Shown here one piece after another: positions 62,101 to 64,000 of a stretch of 64,000 nucleotides of DNA. Positions within the stretch are counted from its first letter, which is position 1, and each line of letters starts with the position of its first letter. Origin of the DNA: Elysia crispata (Eukaryota > Mollusca > Gastropoda > Plakobranchidae); assembly GCA_033675545.1 (NCBI GenBank), contig JAWDGP010001468.1, forward strand, positions 361,001 through 425,000. The letters run 5' to 3'. Both the position numbers and the translations under genes were made by a program. Under the pieces are notes generated by a model that was not told the DNA's origin, searched no databases, and saw only the letters and a program-made list of their open reading frames with translations.

Positions 62101-63940
62101 TTCAATTCCGGTTTTTTTTTTTTTTTGGACCCTATATCAACATTTTGTTTCTGCCGTTCAGTCATGCATTTTGCTCTCATACACATATCACATTCAGCTT
62201 TTGTTATATTATTTGTCATGTCTTTTAGAATATTTTCCCTCAACTCTTATTTTCTTTACATCACTCTAAGCATCACATCTGTAATTGATTACTACAAAAG
62301 ATAAGTAAGATGTGAGGGAAATTAATTTGTAAGTGGGTGTGATTCCTGATAGGTTTATCATACCAGCACTTTGAACGCATATTTTGAAAAATAATTTCTT
62401 TTCACTTGCCATTGAAGTCAGATTTTATTTCACTCTCACTAGATACAGGATATTTTTTTATTCCTATATGTAAACTGCCAAGTGTCAGTTTAAATGATTG
62501 TTAAGCTAATTTTGAAAACAGAGCTTAGGCTTATCGTCACTTTATTACATGTGAACTCAAAAGATTACACTATATTCACAATTATAGCTTTGATGTACTG
62601 CTCCGATACATTTTTATAACCCCATCTCTGCTAATCCCAAATTTCTTTAAATTTTTTTTTTGTATTTTCGTTCTTTTTCAAAGTAAATTTGATTTGAGAA
62701 GTAAATGTTGTTCAATAAATTAAGTTGTTGTATTGTCGCAAAATTTTGTGGGTTAGTGTTTTGTTGCTTGTATATATAACTTGTATAATATTCTTGTCTT
62801 TATTTATAGCAATAATACAATATTACGCAATCTTGGAGTCAAATCATATCCTTATCTATCAATCCCATGTATCTGAATGTAAATAGGCCTTGTTGCAAAT
62901 GATATTGACACAATAGCATTAATTTTTTTTTTCTTATTACAGCTTTAAGCATATATTTACCTCAATCTGACTCTCAATTTGAAATACTGTGATGTCTGTT
63001 ACTGTTTATTTATAACAACTTAAATTTTTAAATGAGTATGAAGAATGTTTCTTTTTTTTTTTTCTTTTCTTTCCTTTTTTTTTTTTTTTCAGCTCTGATA
63101 AGAAACCTCTTTAGTTTATAGAATACAACTCTATGTAGTTATTTCACTTCAGTATTTTTTTTTTTGTTAAATTTTCTTTGCTAGTACAGTTAAAAATTTT
63201 TCTTACATATTTTAAGTTGTTTTGAAATCATATGAAAAGTGTAGAAAGTGACTTTTTTTTCTATGCCTTTCATAAAGTTTACAACGATTATGAAATTTAA
63301 GTCCTGCACTTGCCTACTTCTTGATACTGTGAATTTTTCACCTTTCCCCAAAGTAATCTGCATGCTACTGTGTATGTTTCCTCCATTTTGCTCTGTGCTC
63401 CCACTAGATGTTTAAGCAAATGCATTGGACGGAGTCTATCCTGAACAATTTTTTTGGCAACAAGTTTTAAATTATTTTTGTGTGAGGAGATAAATTTAAA
63501 AACCAATCAAGAGAGACAATGGGGTTGAATCCAAATCCTGAATAGCACATGTAATTAAATATCTCACTTTCAATGAAAGAGAGCTAGCTGCAAGTGTCAG
63601 TCCAGGTTTAGAGTATTCACTCTTAGGTGATTCATCAGCACTGTGGTGTCTGATTCATTCAATTCGTCTCATTTTACATCCATCACAATCATACTGGTTC
63701 TACATAGGAGCCTCTCAAAATATCTTCCCTATTTAATTATGTTAACTTATGTGGCCAAACTAATACAAGAGAGTATTACTTATAGGGTATGGTTTGCAAT
63801 ATCACAGTATTTTTTAGTTTTGCTTTTGCTAGTCTTAAATGGGTGTTGTTTTTTCTATACCTTGTACATGTACACCTATCTAAGACTGAGTATTTAAATC
63901 TTTGAGTTGCCTTTTTCTTTTCATAGTTTAAATTCATATT
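56184..63940 (+). other. TESK 3' UTR and downstream gene-free DNA
   Basis: About 7.8 kb of AT-rich sequence without convincing exons on either strand. It contains many AATAAA-type hexamers, so the TESK transcript end cannot be placed. Minor features are a TCTG-rich simple repeat (60,490-60,590) and an AT run (61,750-61,769). Small frames here lack protein-like texture. Confidence 0.5.
60490..60590 (+). repeat. (TCTG/TCTC)n simple repeat
   Basis: A degenerate pyrimidine-rich tetranucleotide repeat dominated by CTGTCTGTCTGTC units. Confidence 0.8.
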
Positions 63941-63945
63941 TTTTT

Positions 63946-64000
63946 AGCGGTCTGTAACTCAGATGGCTAATTCTAGCATTGACAGAGGTGCTTGGAATAT
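63946..64000 (+). repeat. Possible SINE head cut by the window edge
   Basis: GTCTGTAACTCAGATGGCTAA resembles the A-box half of a tRNA-derived SINE (compare TAACTCAGTAGAGCACT at 29.95 kb). The B box, if any, lies beyond the window. Confidence 0.25.

Noticed and set aside
61953-62243. A 96-codon minus-strand frame in the 3' gene-free region
   Set aside because: Lys/Met/Cys-rich composition expected of AT-rich DNA, with no recognised motif.
1-64000. CRISPR arrays, operons, rRNA or intact tRNA genes
   Set aside because: None seen. The repeats present are eukaryotic microsatellites and transposon relics, and the tRNA-like boxes belong to SINE-like sequences that do not fold as tRNAs by eye.

Overview
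The window is eukaryotic nuclear DNA: AT-rich, with long introns bounded by GT...AG, short coding exons, microsatellites and scattered transposon relics. Gene content (a vesicular nucleotide transporter, a TESK-type kinase, SETD9, a DHHC21-like enzyme), tRNA-type SINE relics and recurrent (GATCTA)n arrays suggest an invertebrate metazoan, most likely a lophotrochozoan and perhaps a gastropod mollusc. The taxon is an inference; no marker gene fixes it.

Layout. (1) 1-1,213, minus: the first coding exon of a probable ZDHHC21-like palmitoyltransferase that runs off the left edge. (2) 5,686-21,949, plus: a complete 12-coding-exon SLC17A9/VNUT gene (452 codons). Its intron 4 carries a 2.64-kb piggyBac element with perfect terminal repeats and TTAA target sites but a decayed transposase. 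(3) 22.7-24.1 kb, minus: a decayed protein-coding remnant I could not identify. (4) 24.1-32.2 kb: gene-free, with SINE-like relics and a 612-bp pogo/Tigger-type MITE. (5) 32,204-38,244, minus: a complete 7-exon SETD9 orthologue (275 aa). Its intron 5 holds an 892-bp TA-flanked MITE and a LINE tail that ends 18 bp from the exon 5 edge. (6) 38.2-41.7 kb: the interval between SETD9 and the next gene, which are head to head. It holds a dispersed-repeat copy also found near 2 kb, a GATCTA-rich patch and a LINE relic. (7) 41,659-56,183, plus: a complete TESK1/2-like kinase gene (11 coding exons, 820 aa), with two GC-richer islands in its large intron 6. (8) 56.2-64 kb: AT-rich DNA with no recognisable gene, part of which may be TESK 3' UTR.

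The exon models for SLC17A9, SETD9 and TESK were assembled by eye from splice sites. All phases close and each product aligns with remembered human sequences along its length. The four host genes have no obvious shared pathway: vesicular ATP loading, cofilin-type kinase signalling, a SET-domain protein and protein S-acylation. I saw no clearly novel biological system. The items most worth a second look are the unidentified decayed coding region at 22.7-24.1 kb, a Cys in place of the usual activation-loop Ser in the TESK kinase, the LINE tail abutting a SETD9 splice donor, and the repeat families shared across the window.
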